53,737 bases of DNA from an uncultured Chlorobiaceae bacterium (GTDB taxonomy: Bacteria > Bacteroidota > Chlorobiia > Chlorobiales > Chlorobiaceae): positions 1 through 53,737 of the forward strand of contig CAINOC010000106.1 in assembly GCA_903851385.1 (NCBI GenBank), given 5' to 3'. Position numbers and translations under genes: made by a program. Positions within the stretch are counted from its first letter, which is position 1. Each line of letters starts with the position of its first letter. The notes under the pieces were generated by a model. It was not told where the DNA came from, made no database searches, and saw only the letters and a list, made by a program, of their open reading frames with translations. This document shows positions 26,670 to 36,517 of this stretch, one piece after another.

Positions 26670-27764
26670 CAGTCGCCGAATTCAGAAAGATATTTTTCCA
26701 TGAACTCGTCAAGGTCTCCGTCAAGGACGTTTTCCACATCAAACCGTTCGTAATTGGTGCGGTGGTCCTTGATTCGACGGTCATCGAGCACATAACTGCG
26801 GATCTGGCTTCCCCATTCGATTTTTTTCTTTTTGCCTTCTATCTCCCGCTTTTTCGCCTCCTCATCGTCCCTCTGGCGCTGGTAGAGCTGAGCCATCAGC
26901 ATTTTCATGGCACGCTCCCTGTTCTGGAACTGTGAGCGCTCTTCCTGGCAGCCAACCACAATCCCCGTCGGGAGATGCTTAATGCGGACGGCAGTCTCCA
27001 CTTTGTTGACGTTCTGGCCGCCCTTGCCACCGCTGCGGAACGTTGAGAGTTCGAGATCCTCTTTGCGGACATCGATTTCAACATCGGGAGGAGCTTCAGG
27101 GTAGGTGAAGACACTGGCAAAGGAGGTGTGACGCCTGGCGTTCGAGTCGAAGGGTGATACCCTTACAAGCCGGTGAACGCCGTTTTCAGCTTTCAGATAA
27201 CCGTAGGCATAAGGGCCCTCTATTTCGAGAGTGGCGGTTTTTATGCCGGCACCATCACCTTCCTGGTAGTCGTCAGTATAGATTTTAAAGCCTTTGCGTT
27301 CCGCCCACCGCATGTACATCCTATAGAGCATTTCCGCCCAGTCCTGTGCTTCGGTGCCCCCTGCTCCTGCATGAATGGTGATGAGGGCATTGCCGGCATC
27401 ATCCTTGCCTGAGAGCATGTTTTTAAACTCAATGGCGGCGATGTCGTGCTCGATTGACGCTATTACGGTGTTAAGCTCATCGGTGAAGGATTCGTCTTCA
27501 AGTTCTGCGGCAATGTCGAGTTCATCCTGACAGACGGTAGCTTTCGATGCAATCTTTTCGTACCCGTCAGTCCATGATTTATGTTCGTTCAGCTCTTTTA
27601 AAACTTTGTGAGCCTCTTTCTGGTCGTTCCAGAACGTCGGATCGGTTGAAATTTTTTCAAGGTCATAGATTTTTTCTTTGCGCTGATCTACGTCAAAGAT
27701 ACCCCCGTAACTGTTCGAGGCGACGATGAATCTCCTGCAGTCTTTCTTTTTGTGGTTCAAACAT
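26669..27764 (-). CDS. prfB: Peptide chain release factor 2, made by +1 programmed frameshift
   Basis: RF2 reads UGA/UAA stop codons and releases the peptide. The S-P-F stop-recognition tripeptide is in V-S-P-F-D-S-N-A and the catalytic G-G-Q motif is in [10 protein letters not shown]. Translation starts at the ATG at 27764 and runs 23 codons to an in-frame TGA at 27695-27693. A +1 slip at CTT (27698-27696) then gives the 341-codon main frame starting GAC at 27694, for 364 residues in all. A single-frame reading that begins with unrelated residues is an artefact. The metallophosphoesterase gene is coupled downstream. Confidence 0.95.
27693..27707 (-). promoter_or_regulatory. RF2 +1 programmed-frameshift site
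   Basis: On the minus strand the sequence is CGG GGG TAT CTT TGA followed by C. The Shine-Dalgarno-like GGGGG lies 3 bases before the CTT slip codon, and the TGA is the stop that RF2 itself reads. This matches the E. coli prfB arrangement nearly base for base. When RF2 is scarce the ribosome pauses at TGA and slips +1, giving autoregulation. Confidence 0.95.
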
Positions 27765-28034
27765 GGTTTTCTTTACTGATGGTTGACAATAAAACGGTAT
27801 AGCAACTTCAAAGAACAATTTTTTTCAGGAGAAATCAAAAGAGGTAATAAGGTTTATGATTTAATGGGAGCTTTGAAATTAGAAGAGTATCTGAGTGAAA
27901 AAGTAATGGAGTTTTCATATTTTCCTTTCTGTTAAAAAAAACAGGGAGCCCTACCGGAACTGTTTCCGCATTATTTTGTGCTGGCAGAACTATGACCGGG
28001 ATTACCCCGGGCACCAATCAGAGATATCCTGAAC

Positions 28035-30047
28035 ATGAATCCTACATTCAGACGGGCGGTTCCCCATTATAGTGATCATAAGTTTGATGGCCGTCAACGC
28101 GTTGTTATAGAAAATGTCTCACCTGAACTTCATGGAGGCAAGTACCCTGCAAAAGCAGTTGAGGGTGAGCGTCTTGTAGTGGAAGCTGATATTTTTGTTG
28201 ACGGTGCAGATACAGTTTGTGCTGAGCTTTGTTTCCGGCCTTCCGGTTTAGCTGAGTGGCAGCGTTCGCCAATGGTTTCTCAAGGCAACGACCGATGGCA
28301 AGGTTTCTTTACCGTTGGTTTCCCTGGTATCTATGAGTATACGATTGAGGCCTGGGTTGACCATTTTCAGACATGGAAAAAGGGATTGACAAAAAAGATT
28401 GAGGCTGGTCAGGATGTTTTACTTGATCTGCAGATAGGGGCGCTTCTGGTCAAAGATGGGGTGGCAAGGGCTGGAAAAGCTGATGCCGCAAAGCTCAATG
28501 CATTCGCTTCTCTGCTTTGTTCTGAGGAGAAGGATAAGGCTGCAGCTGAGGCTCTTGATGGAACTCTTGAACAGCTTATGGCGAGCAATCCCGATAAGGC
28601 ATACGCTACCGTTTATGAAAAAGTGCTTGGATTGACGGTAGAACAGAAGAAGGCTGGATGCAGCGCCTGGTATGAATTTTTTCCCCGGTCATGGAGTACC
28701 CTTCCTGGTAAACATGGGACGTTCAACGATTGTAACAGGCTGCTGCCTTTTATTGCCGGGATGGGATTCGATGTCGTCTATTTGCCGCCTATTCATCCAA
28801 TAGGTTACACGAAGCGCAAAGGAAAGAACAATGCCCTTGTGGCCGCACCGGATGATCCGGGAAGCTGCTGGGCTATTGGCAACAAGGATGGAGGGCATAA
28901 GGCAGTTCACCCTGAACTTGGTACGATCAAGGATTTTACAGCATTTGTTGGGGCAGCGGAGGAACTGGGGATTTCTGTTGCTCTCGATATTGCCTTTCAG
29001 TGTTCACCGGATCACCCCTATGTTAAGGATCATCCGCAGTGGTTTAAGTGGCGTCCAGATGGTACGGTGCAGTTTGCGGAAAATCCGCCTAAACGATATG
29101 AGGATATTCTGCCAATTGATTTTGAATCGGCCGACTGGCAGAATCTCTGGATTGAGCTGAAAAGTATTTTTCTGTTCTGGATTGACAAGGGTGTGAAGAT
29201 TTTTCGCGTTGACAATCCTCATACCAAGGCTTTTCCTTTCTGGGAGTGGGCTATTGCCTCTATAAGGGAGAAGCATCCGGATACGGTTTTTCTTGCCGAA
29301 GCTTTCACCCGGCCGAAATTAATGGCCAGACTTGCTGTTGTGGGGTACAGTCAGTCTTACAGCTACTTTACCTGGCGCAATAACAAGCATGAATTGCAGG
29401 AGTACCTGCTCGAACTGACATCACCGCCCCTCAAACATTTCATGCGGCCTAACTTCTGGCCTAATACTCCTGATATCCTTCATGAAGAGTTCCAGACGGG
29501 CGATCGCAACCGCTTTATTATCCGCATGGTGCTTGCGTCAACTCTCTCATCGAACTACGGCATGTATGGCCCGGCTTACGAGCTGTGTGAGTATCTCCCA
29601 GTACCCGGAAGCAGGGAGGATTATCTCAATTCCGAAAAGTATGAAATCAAGCAGTGGGATATTGACCGCCCAGGCAATATCCGGGCAGAGATAACGCGCA
29701 TCAACAGGATAAGAAAAGAGAATAGTGCCCTTCAGCAGACTAGTGATATTACCTTTGTCCGCATTGAAGCTTCACCGGGTCAGGAAAACGACCAGTTAAT
29801 GGGTTATCTCAAGCGTTCCGATGATGGACGTAATAGTATTCTTACTGTTGTCAGCCTCGATTCTTCGAATACTCAGGGGGGATGGCTGCGCTTCCCTCTC
29901 GAACTCTTCAACATGCCTCACGATTCTCAGTTCAAGGTAGAGGATCTGCTGAGTGGCATCCACTATGACTGGAATGGTGAATGGAACTATGTAGCAGTAA
30001 ATCCATGGATCATGCCTGCGCATATATTCAGGGTAACGTTTCCCTGA
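28035..30047 (+). CDS. glgE: Alpha-1,4-glucan:maltose-1-phosphate maltosyltransferase (GlgE)
   Basis: GlgE adds maltosyl units from maltose-1-phosphate to alpha-1,4-glucan. The 670-residue GH13 protein has an N-terminal beta domain (about 20-130), an insertion, and the catalytic barrel. The nucleophile Asp393 is in F-R-V-D-N-P-H-T-K and the acid/base Glu422 in F-L-A-E-A-F-T-R-P. The conserved K-R-K-G-K-N-N segment lies near residues 260-266. The gene is 54 bases before the treS-pep2 fusion that supplies maltose-1-phosphate. Confidence 0.95.
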   Translation: MNPTFRRAVPHYSDHKFDGRQRVVIENVSPELHGGKYPAKAVEGERLVVEADIFVDGADTVCAELCFRPSGLAEWQRSPMVSQGNDRWQGFFTVGFPGIYEYTIEAWVDHFQTWKKGLTKKIEAGQDVLLDLQIGALLVKDGVARAGKADAAKLNAFASLLCSEEKDKAAAEALDGTLEQLMASNPDKAYATVYEKVLGLTVEQKKAGCSAWYEFFPRSWSTLPGKHGTFNDCNRLLPFIAGMGFDVVYLPPIHPIGYTKRKGKNNALVAAPDDPGSCWAIGNKDGGHKAVHPELGTIKDFTAFVGAAEELGISVALDIAFQCSPDHPYVKDHPQWFKWRPDGTVQFAENPPKRYEDILPIDFESADWQNLWIELKSIFLFWIDKGVKIFRVDNPHTKAFPFWEWAIASIREKHPDTVFLAEAFTRPKLMARLAVVGYSQSYSYFTWRNNKHELQEYLLELTSPPLKHFMRPNFWPNTPDILHEEFQTGDRNRFIIRMVLASTLSSNYGMYGPAYELCEYLPVPGSREDYLNSEKYEIKQWDIDRPGNIRAEITRINRIRKENSALQQTSDITFVRIEASPGQENDQLMGYLKRSDDGRNSILTVVSLDSSNTQGGWLRFPLELFNMPHDSQFKVEDLLSGIHYDWNGEWNYVAVNPWIMPAHIFRVTFP

Positions 30048-30101
30048 CGGATTTTGTTATCGAATCATATTAATCACTTTATCCCTAACTGACCATATAT
30101 C

Positions 30102-33100
30102 ATGTATCAACCCGAAAAGCTCTGGTACAAGGACGCAATTATTTACGAAGCGCATGTCAAGACGTTTTTTGACAGCAACAATGACGGTATTGGAGATTTT
30201 CAAGGATTGCGCCAGAAACTGGGATATCTGGAAAGCCTCGGCATTACCGCGATCTGGCTGCTTCCCTTTTATCCATCACCGCTCCGTGACGATGGCTACG
30301 ATATAGCTGATTATATGACCGTTAATCCCGATTACGGGACTCTCGAAGATTTTAGAGAGTTTCTTGATGAAGCTCACAGCCGTGGTCTGAAAGTTATTAC
30401 CGAGCTGGTGGTGAACCATACTTCTGATCAGCATGCATGGTTTCAGCGCGCGAGGAAAGCCCCAGCCGGATCGCCTGAGCGGAATTTCTATGTCTGGAAC
30501 GACGATCCGAACAAATACACTGAAACCCGCATTATTTTTCAGGACTTCGAGGCATCAAACTGGACGTGGGATCCAGTGGCGGGCCAGTATTTCTGGCATC
30601 GGTTTTTTCATCATCAGCCCGATCTCAATTTTGAAAATCCTGAAGTGCACAAGGCACTTTTCGATGTATTGGATTTCTGGCTTGGTATGGGAGTTGACGG
30701 GCTCCGGCTTGATGCTGTTCCTTACCTTTATGAGGCTGAAGGCACCAATTGCGAAAACCTTCCCCAGACATATGAGTACCTGAAGAAGCTGCGCTCCTAT
30801 GTAGACGAGAACTACCCCAATCGCATGCTGCTTGCTGAGGCCAATCAGTGGCCTGAAGATTCCGCGGCATATTTTGGCAAAGGCGACCTGTGCCACATGA
30901 ACTTCCACTTTCCCTTGATGCCGAGAATGTACATGGCCCTTGCCACAGAGGACCGCTTTCCTATTATTGATATTCTCGATCAGACACCTGAAATCCCTGA
31001 GGCGTGCCAGTGGGCATCGTTTCTGCGAAATCATGATGAGTTGACGCTTGAGATGGTGACTGATGAGGAGCGAGACTACATGCGCAGGGTCTATGCCAAC
31101 GATCCCAAGGCCCGCATTAACCTCGGCATCAGACGCAGGCTGGCGCCCCTGATGACCAACGATCGCCGAAAGATTGAACTGATGAATATCATGCTGCTCT
31201 CATTGCCAGGAACACCTGTGCTCTACTATGGCGATGAGATTGGCATGGGTGATAACTACTACCTTGGTGACCGTGATGGCGTGCGCACACCGATGCAGTG
31301 GAACTCTGACCGTAATGCCGGTTTTTCGCGCGCAAATCCGCAGCGGCTGCTCTTGCCGGTTATTATCGATCCGGAATATCATTATGAGGCGGTAAACGTT
31401 GAGGTGCAGGAAAGCAATGTCAACTCACTGCTCTGGTGGACGCGCCATACGATTGCAACTGCTCGCCGATATAGGTCGCTCAGCCGCGGGAGCATCGAAT
31501 TCCTGCAGGTGAGCAACCCCAAGGTATTAATCTTTATCCGCAGATTTGAGGATGAAACCATGCTTACGGTGATAAATCTTTCCAGAAATGCCCAGGCCGT
31601 GATGATTGATCTTTCACGTTTTGAAGGGTTTATTCCTGAAGAGGTGTTCAGCATGAACCGCTTTCCGCGAATCAGGAAAGTTCCTTACATGGTTGCCCTC
31701 GGCCCTTTTGGTTATTTCTGGCTGAATCTTGTCAAGGATAGTGATGATGTTGATGGTCGATCTTATCTGGAGAAGCCTTTTGCTAACGTCTATAGCTGGC
31801 CGAGCCTTTTTTCAAGCAGGAGTCGTCAGCTTCTGGAAACGGAGATTCTGCCTGATTATTATAAAACCAGTCGATGGTTTGGCGGCAAGGCCCGCAACAT
31901 CATGCGCATCAGCATTGTTGATACAATTCCTGTTGTGGGGATGGAAAAGGCAAAACTGCTTATGACAGAGGTGCGCTATTCGAGTGGTGAAAACGATATC
32001 TATCAGCTGCCGGTGTGCTTTGAGCCGCTTTCAGCAGTGAACAGCTCTGACGATAATTTTTACAGAAAGGTTATTGCAAGAGTTATTGTTGGCGATGAAG
32101 AGGGGTATCTGTGCGACGCGACCTTTGATAATCGCTTTCTGAACCAGCTTTTTTACCTGGTGACGGGTAGAGAGGGATGGAAGGGAAAGAGCGGTCTGGT
32201 GTCGGGCTTGAAAGGCAGGCAGGTTGATGATTTCGATAAAAAGATTGGTAATGTTGAGCCGGAACCTGCTCTGATGGCTGTCGATCAGACGAATACCTCC
32301 ATCAGGTTTCATGACAACCTTCTCCTGAAGCTCTATCGCCGTATAGAAAACGGGGTTTCTCCCGAGGTTGAAATGTGCAGTGCGCTCAGTGAAAGGACCA
32401 CATTTAACAATCTCCCGGCCTATCTCGGTTCCATGAATTATGAGCAGAACCGATCCCGTACTTACTCTATCGGTATTTTGCAGAATTATGTGCCGAATGA
32501 AGGGGATGCCTGGCAGCTTTCACTCGGGCAGGTAAAGCGGTATTATGACGAGGTTCTTACGAAAATCAATACCGGCATTGCACAGCCACAGCTCCCTGCT
32601 CTTAGTGGTGACCCCGTCGAGATTCCTTCTGTCATGCACGAACTTCTTGGCGAAGCCTATCTCGGGATGATTGAAAAACTGGCCGAACGAACTGCTGACA
32701 TGCATCTTGCTCTAGCCTCTCTCGATAACGAACCAGCGTTTGCACCTGAGCCATTTACCACGCTTTACCAACGATCCATTTATCAGGCGATGTGTGAACA
32801 GGTCAAACGCACCGCTATTCTTATCCGTGAAGTCATGCTGACGCTGCCTGATGAGCAGCAGAAACTTTGTGCCCTTTTCCTGCAGAATCAGAAAGCAATT
32901 CTCCAGCAGTTCACTCCAATCAGAATGGAGAAAATCGATACGTTGAAAATCAGGATTCACGGGGATTACCATCTTGGCCAAGTGCTCTTTACCGGTAAGG
33001 ACTTTGTGATCATCGATTTTGAGGGAGAACCAGCTCGACCAATTTCTGAACGCAAAATCAAACGCTCGGTTTTTCGTGATATTTCAGGTATGCTCCGTTC

Positions 33101-33404
33101 ATTTAATTACGCAGCGTTCAATCTTCTTCAGCAAAATCAGTCGGTGTTCCGTAATGAAGAGTGTCTTGCGCTTGAACCGTGGGGCGACCTCTGGAGCTTT
33201 TTTGTCGGTCAGCATTTTCTCGATACCTACTTCGAAAAAACCAGAGGCAGTAACATTGTGCCTGAAGAGCCTAAACAGAGAGAGCATCTGATGCGCGCTT
33301 ATCTGATGAACAAGGCTGTTTATGAGCTGAATTACGAGCTTAACAACCGACCAGAATGGGCAGGGATTCCGCTCAGGGGAATATTGAAACTTCTGGAAAT
33401 GTAA
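30102..33404 (+). CDS. treS: Trehalose synthase - maltokinase fusion (TreS-Pep2)
   Basis: This 1100-residue fusion has two enzymes. Residues 1 to about 550 are TreS, a GH13 isomerase converting trehalose and maltose. Its nucleophile Asp204 is in L-R-L-D-A-V-P-Y-L, acid/base Glu246 in L-L-A-E-A-N-Q-W, and N-H-D at 310-312. The C-terminal 500 residues are maltokinase, which phosphorylates maltose: a Y-K-T-S-R-W-F-G-G-K-A-R start, the catalytic loop H-G-D-Y-H-L-G-Q at 953-960, and I-I-D-F-E-G-E-P. Together with GlgE this makes alpha-glucan from trehalose. A strong terminator follows. Confidence 0.95.
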   Translation: MYQPEKLWYKDAIIYEAHVKTFFDSNNDGIGDFQGLRQKLGYLESLGITAIWLLPFYPSPLRDDGYDIADYMTVNPDYGTLEDFREFLDEAHSRGLKVITELVVNHTSDQHAWFQRARKAPAGSPERNFYVWNDDPNKYTETRIIFQDFEASNWTWDPVAGQYFWHRFFHHQPDLNFENPEVHKALFDVLDFWLGMGVDGLRLDAVPYLYEAEGTNCENLPQTYEYLKKLRSYVDENYPNRMLLAEANQWPEDSAAYFGKGDLCHMNFHFPLMPRMYMALATEDRFPIIDILDQTPEIPEACQWASFLRNHDELTLEMVTDEERDYMRRVYANDPKARINLGIRRRLAPLMTNDRRKIELMNIMLLSLPGTPVLYYGDEIGMGDNYYLGDRDGVRTPMQWNSDRNAGFSRANPQRLLLPVIIDPEYHYEAVNVEVQESNVNSLLWWTRHTIATARRYRSLSRGSIEFLQVSNPKVLIFIRRFEDETMLTVINLSRNAQAVMIDLSRFEGFIPEEVFSMNRFPRIRKVPYMVALGPFGYFWLNLVKDSDDVDGRSYLEKPFANVYSWPSLFSSRSRQLLETEILPDYYKTSRWFGGKARNIMRISIVDTIPVVGMEKAKLLMTEVRYSSGENDIYQLPVCFEPLSAVNSSDDNFYRKVIARVIVGDEEGYLCDATFDNRFLNQLFYLVTGREGWKGKSGLVSGLKGRQVDDFDKKIGNVEPEPALMAVDQTNTSIRFHDNLLLKLYRRIENGVSPEVEMCSALSERTTFNNLPAYLGSMNYEQNRSRTYSIGILQNYVPNEGDAWQLSLGQVKRYYDEVLTKINTGIAQPQLPALSGDPVEIPSVMHELLGEAYLGMIEKLAERTADMHLALASLDNEPAFAPEPFTTLYQRSIYQAMCEQVKRTAILIREVMLTLPDEQQKLCALFLQNQKAILQQFTPIRMEKIDTLKIRIHGDYHLGQVLFTGKDFVIIDFEGEPARPISERKIKRSVFRDISGMLRSFNYAAFNLLQQNQSVFRNEECLALEPWGDLWSFFVGQHFLDTYFEKTRGSNIVPEEPKQREHLMRAYLMNKAVYELNYELNNRPEWAGIPLRGILKLLEM

Positions 33405-33416
33405 TTTGTGCCTGAC

Positions 33417-33453
33417 GGCAGGGCCTGCTGCAGCATGGCAGGCCCTGCCTTGT
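33417..33453 (+). terminator. Terminator after the treS-pep2 fusion
   Basis: There is a 12-base-pair perfect GC-rich stem: GGCAGGGCCTGC (33417-33428), a 9-base loop, then its complement at 33438-33449, followed by TTGTT. It lies 12 bases after the stop codon and probably ends the glgE-treS transcript. Confidence 0.85.
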
Positions 33454-33477
33454 TCAATGCCTCCGTAATCAATAGAT

Positions 33478-34125
33478 ATGGCCACTATTCAGGAATTTAC
33501 CATTCAGACTTCGGTGAGTGGCACGTATCTTCTTCAGCTCCCATCACACTCAGGTCCGGCACCCCTTTTCGCAGGATTTCATGGTTACGGTCAGAGAGCG
33601 GAAGATGAGCTTGCCCTGCTTAGAGGCATTCCTGGTTCGGAGCAATGGATCTGTTGTTCCATTGAGGCCCTTCATCCTTTTTATACTCCAAGAGGAGAAC
33701 CTGGTGCAAGCTGGATGACCAGTCGCCAGAGAGAGCTGCGAATTACCGAAAATGTGCACTATGTCGATGCGGTTATCAAGCGTGTCCGAGAGTCAGGATC
33801 TGTCGGTGACACTCTCTGTTTTCATGGATTTTCGCAGGGGTGCGCAATGGCCTGTCGAGCGGCTCTGCTTGGCAGTTATCGGGCAAGCGGCCTTATGCTT
33901 CTCGGAGGGGATATACCGCCTGAACTATCAGTGAGTGAAGGTGTCAGCAGGGTTCATCTCGCTCGAGGCAATGGAGACAGGTTCTACAGTCAGGAAAAGT
34001 TTGAGCACGACTGTGCGCGCATCAGAGACTCTGATGTACCTGTTGCAGCAACTCTTTTCAGGGGGGAGCACAGGGCAAATGAAGAGTACTTGAATGCTGC
34101 AGGCGAGTTTCTGGAGACGGTATAA
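33478..34125 (+). CDS. Alpha/beta hydrolase (phospholipase/carboxylesterase type)
   Basis: This 215-residue serine hydrolase has the oxyanion segment F-H-G-Y-G at residues 34-38 and the nucleophile elbow G-F-S-Q-G at 117-121 (Ser119). A late H-R-A-N-E supplies the probable catalytic His. The size and the G-x-S-x-G context match the carboxylesterase/lysophospholipase family. There is no signal peptide, so it is cytoplasmic. It follows the TreS terminator and so has its own promoter, not obviously visible. The substrate is unknown. Confidence 0.82.
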   Translation: MATIQEFTIQTSVSGTYLLQLPSHSGPAPLFAGFHGYGQRAEDELALLRGIPGSEQWICCSIEALHPFYTPRGEPGASWMTSRQRELRITENVHYVDAVIKRVRESGSVGDTLCFHGFSQGCAMACRAALLGSYRASGLMLLGGDIPPELSVSEGVSRVHLARGNGDRFYSQEKFEHDCARIRDSDVPVAATLFRGEHRANEEYLNAAGEFLETV

Positions 34126-34144
34126 ATAGTGCCGAGCCTCTGCG

Positions 34145-34954
34145 CTATCGTTCTTTGGCCAGTTTCCAAAGCCCGTCGAGCTCTTCGGCGGTGTAATCCT
34201 GCCAGATGCGACCTGAGCCCTGAACGTTCACTTCAATCTTTGTAAACCGTTCTATAAACTTGTTGGTTGCTTTCCGGAGGGAGTCTTCAGGGTTAGCGCC
34301 GAGAAAGCGACTGTAGTTGACGATGGTGAAGAGCAGGTCGCCAAACTCTTCTTCCTTTTCTTCTTTGCTTGTTGCGCTTTTCAACTCTCCGATCTCTTCG
34401 GCAAGTTTATCGAGGACGCCCTCATCGCTCGGCCAGTCGAAACCGACACCGGCAACTTTTTTCTGAACACGGTAAGCGCGAAGAAGTTCCGACATGGAGT
34501 TCGGAACCCCATCGAGGATACTCTGGCGACCTTCCTTAAGCTTCAAGGTTTCCCAGTTATTAAGTACATCATGCTCGTTTTCAGCAATAGTATCGCTGAA
34601 AACATGCGGGTGGCGGCTGATAAGCTTGTGAGAGAGGGCTTCGAAAACATCTGCAAAGGAGAATGATCCTCTCTCTTCGCTGAGCAGTACTTGAAAACAG
34701 AGATGCAGAAAAAGATCCCCAATCTCTTTTTTTAGTTCGGTTTCGTCCATCTGGTCAATGGCGTGAACGAGTTCATAGCTCTCTTCGAGAAGCAGGTGGG
34801 CCAGCGACTGAGGAGTCTGTTTGCGGTCCCAGGGGCATTGTTGCCTCAGAACTTTTACAAGGTTCAATACCCGTTCAAATTGTTCCTGAAGAGTTCTCTC
34901 TTTATTTGCTGCTATATCGGCTTTTAGCTGTTCTATTGCTGTTATTTCAGGCAT
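34145..34954 (-). CDS. mazG: Nucleoside triphosphate pyrophosphohydrolase MazG
   Basis: MazG hydrolyses NTPs and dNTPs to the monophosphate and pyrophosphate. The 269-residue protein has two MazG domains. The first contains C-P-W-D-R-K-Q-T-P-Q-S-L and E-E-S-Y-E-L-x-x-A-I, then E-I-G-D-L-F-L-H. The second has E-E-I-G-E-L-K and E-E-F-G-D-L-L-F. The paired E-E-x-x-E / E-x-x-D motifs bind magnesium. Its 3' end is close to the convergent hydrolase gene. Confidence 0.93.
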   Translation of the reverse strand: MPEITAIEQLKADIAANKERTLQEQFERVLNLVKVLRQQCPWDRKQTPQSLAHLLLEESYELVHAIDQMDETELKKEIGDLFLHLCFQVLLSEERGSFSFADVFEALSHKLISRHPHVFSDTIAENEHDVLNNWETLKLKEGRQSILDGVPNSMSELLRAYRVQKKVAGVGFDWPSDEGVLDKLAEEIGELKSATSKEEKEEEFGDLLFTIVNYSRFLGANPEDSLRKATNKFIERFTKIEVNVQGSGRIWQDYTAEELDGLWKLAKER

Positions 34955-35066
34955 TGAAAATTATTTTTATGTTCCCCTTTCCACTCTTGATGAAGTTACT
35001 ATTTCTTGATGGTATTCCTTATACTTGCTACTTGACGCGGAAGGATTCAGTAATAAGCATCTCATT

Positions 35067-36488
35067 ATGACCACTCCATATCCACAACCCGAACAGGATG
35101 AACCAATTGCGGCCCTCGCAACACCGTTGGGTGTTGGTGCCCTGGCGGTTATTCGAATGAGCGGCAAAGGTGTTTTCGATATCGCCCAGCGGGTGTTTCG
35201 TAAAAAGAGCAACCCGGAGTTCCTTTTTTCAGAATCGAAGGGCTTTAGAGCTCATTTTGGTACTATTCATGATTCTGTCGGTCTGATAGACGAAGTGGTT
35301 GCGTTAACGTTTCGCTCACCGAATTCGTTTACAATGGAGGATATGGTTGAGCTCAGTTGTCATGGCGGGCCGGTGGTGGTCAAACATATTTTGAAGGTGT
35401 TGCTTGACGAAGGATGCCGTTTAGCTGAACCGGGAGAGTTTACCAGAAGGGCTTTTCTTAACGGGCGTATTGATCTGCTGCAGGCTGAGGCTATCGGCGA
35501 GATGATTCATGCTCGCACTGAATCGGCCTTTCGGACTGCAGTGAATCAGATGCAGGGCACTCTTTCCCAGCGACTCGATTCCATGAGGGAGCAGCTATTA
35601 TGTTCCTGTGCCCTTTTGGAGCTTGAGCTTGATTTCAGTGAAGAGGATGTTGAGTTTTTAAGCCGTGGTCAACTCAGTCAAGAGCTTGCTGTTTTGCAGG
35701 AGGAACTGCGTCGTCTTGTGGATTCCTATCAGCATGGCCGGCTTCTCAAGGAAGGGGTTGCTACGGTGATTGCAGGAAAGCCGAATGCCGGCAAGTCGAC
35801 ACTGCTGAATGTATTGCTTGACGAGGAGCGCTCAATTGTCAGCCATATGCCGGGGACGACGCGTGATTATATCGAAGAGTGTTTTCTCTATGAAAAAACA
35901 ATGTTTCGGCTGACCGATACCGCGGGACTGCGTGAAGGTAGTGAGGAGATTGAGCACGAAGGAATACGTCGCAGCTACAAGAAAATTTCCGAGGCCGATC
36001 TGATTCTTTATCTCCTTGATATAAGCAAGGAGGAGTATCTCGATGAAGTTCCACAGATCCTTGGATTTTTGGAGTGTTACAGCAATGCCCGTCTGATTGT
36101 GGTCGCCAATAAAATCGATCTTACTGGAGAAAGCCTGATACGAGTGCAGCAACTTCGTCAATTGACGGGTTGTGATGTCTGCGGTATATCGGCAGCAAAT
36201 GATGTTGGAATAGATGAACTGAAGCAGCTGATGAGCAGTATGGTTGAGGGGCTTGACAAGCTGCATGAAGCAAGTGTGCTTGTAACCAGCCTGCGTCACT
36301 ATGAAGCACTTCGCAATGCTTCGGATGCCCTAGAGAATGCGCGGGAGCTGATTGAAAGCAGTTCCGCTACCGAGCTTATAGCATTTGAACTGCGCTCCTC
36401 GCTTGAGTATGTGGGGGAAATCACCGGCAAGGTGGTTAATGAAGAGATATTACATGTTGTCTTTGACCGGTTCTGTATCGGAAAGTGA
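35067..36488 (+). CDS. mnmE: tRNA uridine-5-carboxymethylaminomethyl modification GTPase
   Basis: MnmE with MnmG modifies the wobble uridine of certain tRNAs. From the ATG at 35067 the protein is 473 residues; an in-frame TTG at 35025 lies upstream. It has the N-terminal folate-binding domain (A-L-A-V-I-R-M-S-G), a Walker A G-K-P-N-A-G-K-S-T-L-L, the P-G-T-T-R-D switch, D-T-A-G-L-R, N-K-I-D, and the essential C-terminal C-I-G-K. Length and motifs are standard. Confidence 0.95.
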   Translation: MTTPYPQPEQDEPIAALATPLGVGALAVIRMSGKGVFDIAQRVFRKKSNPEFLFSESKGFRAHFGTIHDSVGLIDEVVALTFRSPNSFTMEDMVELSCHGGPVVVKHILKVLLDEGCRLAEPGEFTRRAFLNGRIDLLQAEAIGEMIHARTESAFRTAVNQMQGTLSQRLDSMREQLLCSCALLELELDFSEEDVEFLSRGQLSQELAVLQEELRRLVDSYQHGRLLKEGVATVIAGKPNAGKSTLLNVLLDEERSIVSHMPGTTRDYIEECFLYEKTMFRLTDTAGLREGSEEIEHEGIRRSYKKISEADLILYLLDISKEEYLDEVPQILGFLECYSNARLIVVANKIDLTGESLIRVQQLRQLTGCDVCGISAANDVGIDELKQLMSSMVEGLDKLHEASVLVTSLRHYEALRNASDALENARELIESSSATELIAFELRSSLEYVGEITGKVVNEEILHVVFDRFCIGK

Positions 36489-36517
36489 TATAAATGAGCT
36501 CAAGGGATATTATTCTA

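Noticed and set aside
27695-27760. Single-frame N-terminus for prfB starting inside the first frame
   Set aside because: The residues encoded there do not resemble RF2, whereas the overlapping frame from 27764 does and meets the canonical frameshift site.
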